From Hydrogenophaga sp. (GTDB lineage: Bacteria; Pseudomonadota; Gammaproteobacteria; Burkholderiales; Burkholderiaceae_C), in NCBI RefSeq assembly GCF_018780385.1, contig NZ_JADMJO010000004.1, positions 62,001 to 126,000 on the forward strand: DNA of 64,000 bases, in the 5' to 3' direction. The notes under the pieces were generated by a model. The model was not told the origin of the DNA, searched no databases, and saw nothing but the letters and a program-made list of their open reading frames with translations. The number at the start of each line of letters is the position of its first letter. The first letter of the stretch is position 1. Shown here piece after piece: positions 63,746 through 64,000 of the stretch. Both the position numbers and the translations under genes were made by a program.

Positions 63746-63772
63746 CTATCGACGCGCACAGACACAAATTGA
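63746..63772 (-). promoter_or_regulatory. Candidate sigma-28 (FliA) promoter of the chemoreceptor
   Basis: On the minus strand TCAATTTG (63772-63765), exactly 11 bases, then GTCGATAG (63753-63746), against the consensus TAAAGTTT-N11-GCCGATAA. The -10 matches at 6 of 8 and the -35 at 5 of 8. It lies 87 bases before the receptor start, and chemoreceptors are typical FliA targets. Confidence 0.55.
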
Positions 63773-63931
63773 GCTGTCCTGCCCTCTGTTCGGGTGCTCT
63801 TTCAAGACGATTTCATCGCCGCGCGGGAAACGCTTGCATGTGGTGCAAAAGATGTCCGGACATGGTGCATTTCCAGGACCATGCAGGGGCGCCGCACAAG
63901 CCTGGTGCGCAAGGCTTGCGGCCTCCCGTTG

Positions 63932-64000
63932 TCAGAACGTGCCCGGGTACGCACCACCATCGGCCAGCACGTTCTGGCCCGTCATGTAGCCGGCGTGCAC
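63932..64000 (-). CDS. SDR-family oxidoreductase, C-terminal fragment (runs off the window)
   Basis: Only the last 22 codons are visible: they read YMTGQNVLADGGAYPGTF then stop. TGQNVLADGG is the standard C-terminal motif of FabG-type short-chain dehydrogenases. The rest of the gene is beyond base 64000, so substrate and exact family are unknown. It is on the same strand as the chemoreceptor and lies upstream of it. Confidence 0.82.
   Translation of the reverse strand: MHAGYMTGQNVLADGGAYPGTF

Overview
The window is a GC-rich, densely coding chromosomal segment of a beta-proteobacterium, most likely order Burkholderiales, family Comamonadaceae (Hydrogenophaga-like). This is inferred from gene content and order (trxB | crp-ftsK-lolA-rarA, rpmBG, liv operon next to lysS, ribF-ileS-lspA), from Bug-type solute receptors, and from Comamonadaceae-style GC-rich extragenic repeats. 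No rRNA, tRNA, IS element, prophage or CRISPR array was seen. The window opens inside a galM-like gene and closes inside an SDR-family gene. No gene-free stretch exceeds 300 bases.

Layout. 1-8 kb: aldose epimerase, a small lipoprotein, a short Hsp70-like protein, a flavin-binding stress protein with a translationally coupled small protein, a beta-barrel protein, a CPA2 antiporter, a lipoprotein sugar dehydrogenase with its own cytochrome c, and a DUF2789 protein. 8-14 kb: a complete tripartite RND efflux operon (adaptor, pump, outer-membrane factor). 14.2-15 kb: a cysteine-free glutaredoxin-like protein coupled to an unknown protein. 15.2-24.6 kb: a catabolic or uptake locus with an outlying Bug receptor, then a seven-gene operon (PrpD-family protein, TctC, TctB, TctA, second PrpD-family protein, SDR, AbrB-family membrane protein) and a GntR/FadR-type regulator. 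24.7-33 kb: rpoH behind a perfect CIRCE element, a 7TM protein with a degenerate GGDEF domain, lysS, and livF-G-M-H. 33-42.7 kb: rarA, lolA, ftsK, a Crp-type regulator, trxB, rpmB-rpmG, a fatty-acid desaturase and an RsmB-like methyltransferase. 42.7-51.6 kb: prfC-araC-lysE, purN, a YceH-type protein, a paired acyl-CoA dehydrogenase operon, a lipoprotein alpha/beta hydrolase and an HNH nuclease. 51.8-64 kb: ribF, ileS, lspA, a Na/Pi-type transporter with a PhoU domain, a class V aminotransferase, a quinone oxidoreductase, a DMT exporter, a chemoreceptor and an SDR fragment.

Most notable observations. (1) Two 100-base modules, inverted relative to each other, lie at 59394-59493 and 59539-59638. 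They share a 54-base core, but each has its own perfectly self-complementary ends, and the core hairpin carries a compensatory base-pair change. I do not recognise this element. (2) A near-palindromic motif matching at 15 of 19 positions lies in front of both transcription units of the tricarboxylate-transport/PrpD locus, about 8.7 kb apart, which points to one shared local regulator. (3) A perfect CIRCE inverted repeat lies upstream of rpoH, implying HrcA control of the heat-shock sigma factor. (4) The SDR of the transport operon has lost the Asn, Ser and Tyr of the catalytic tetrad.

All family names come from reading the translated sequence. No database search was run.
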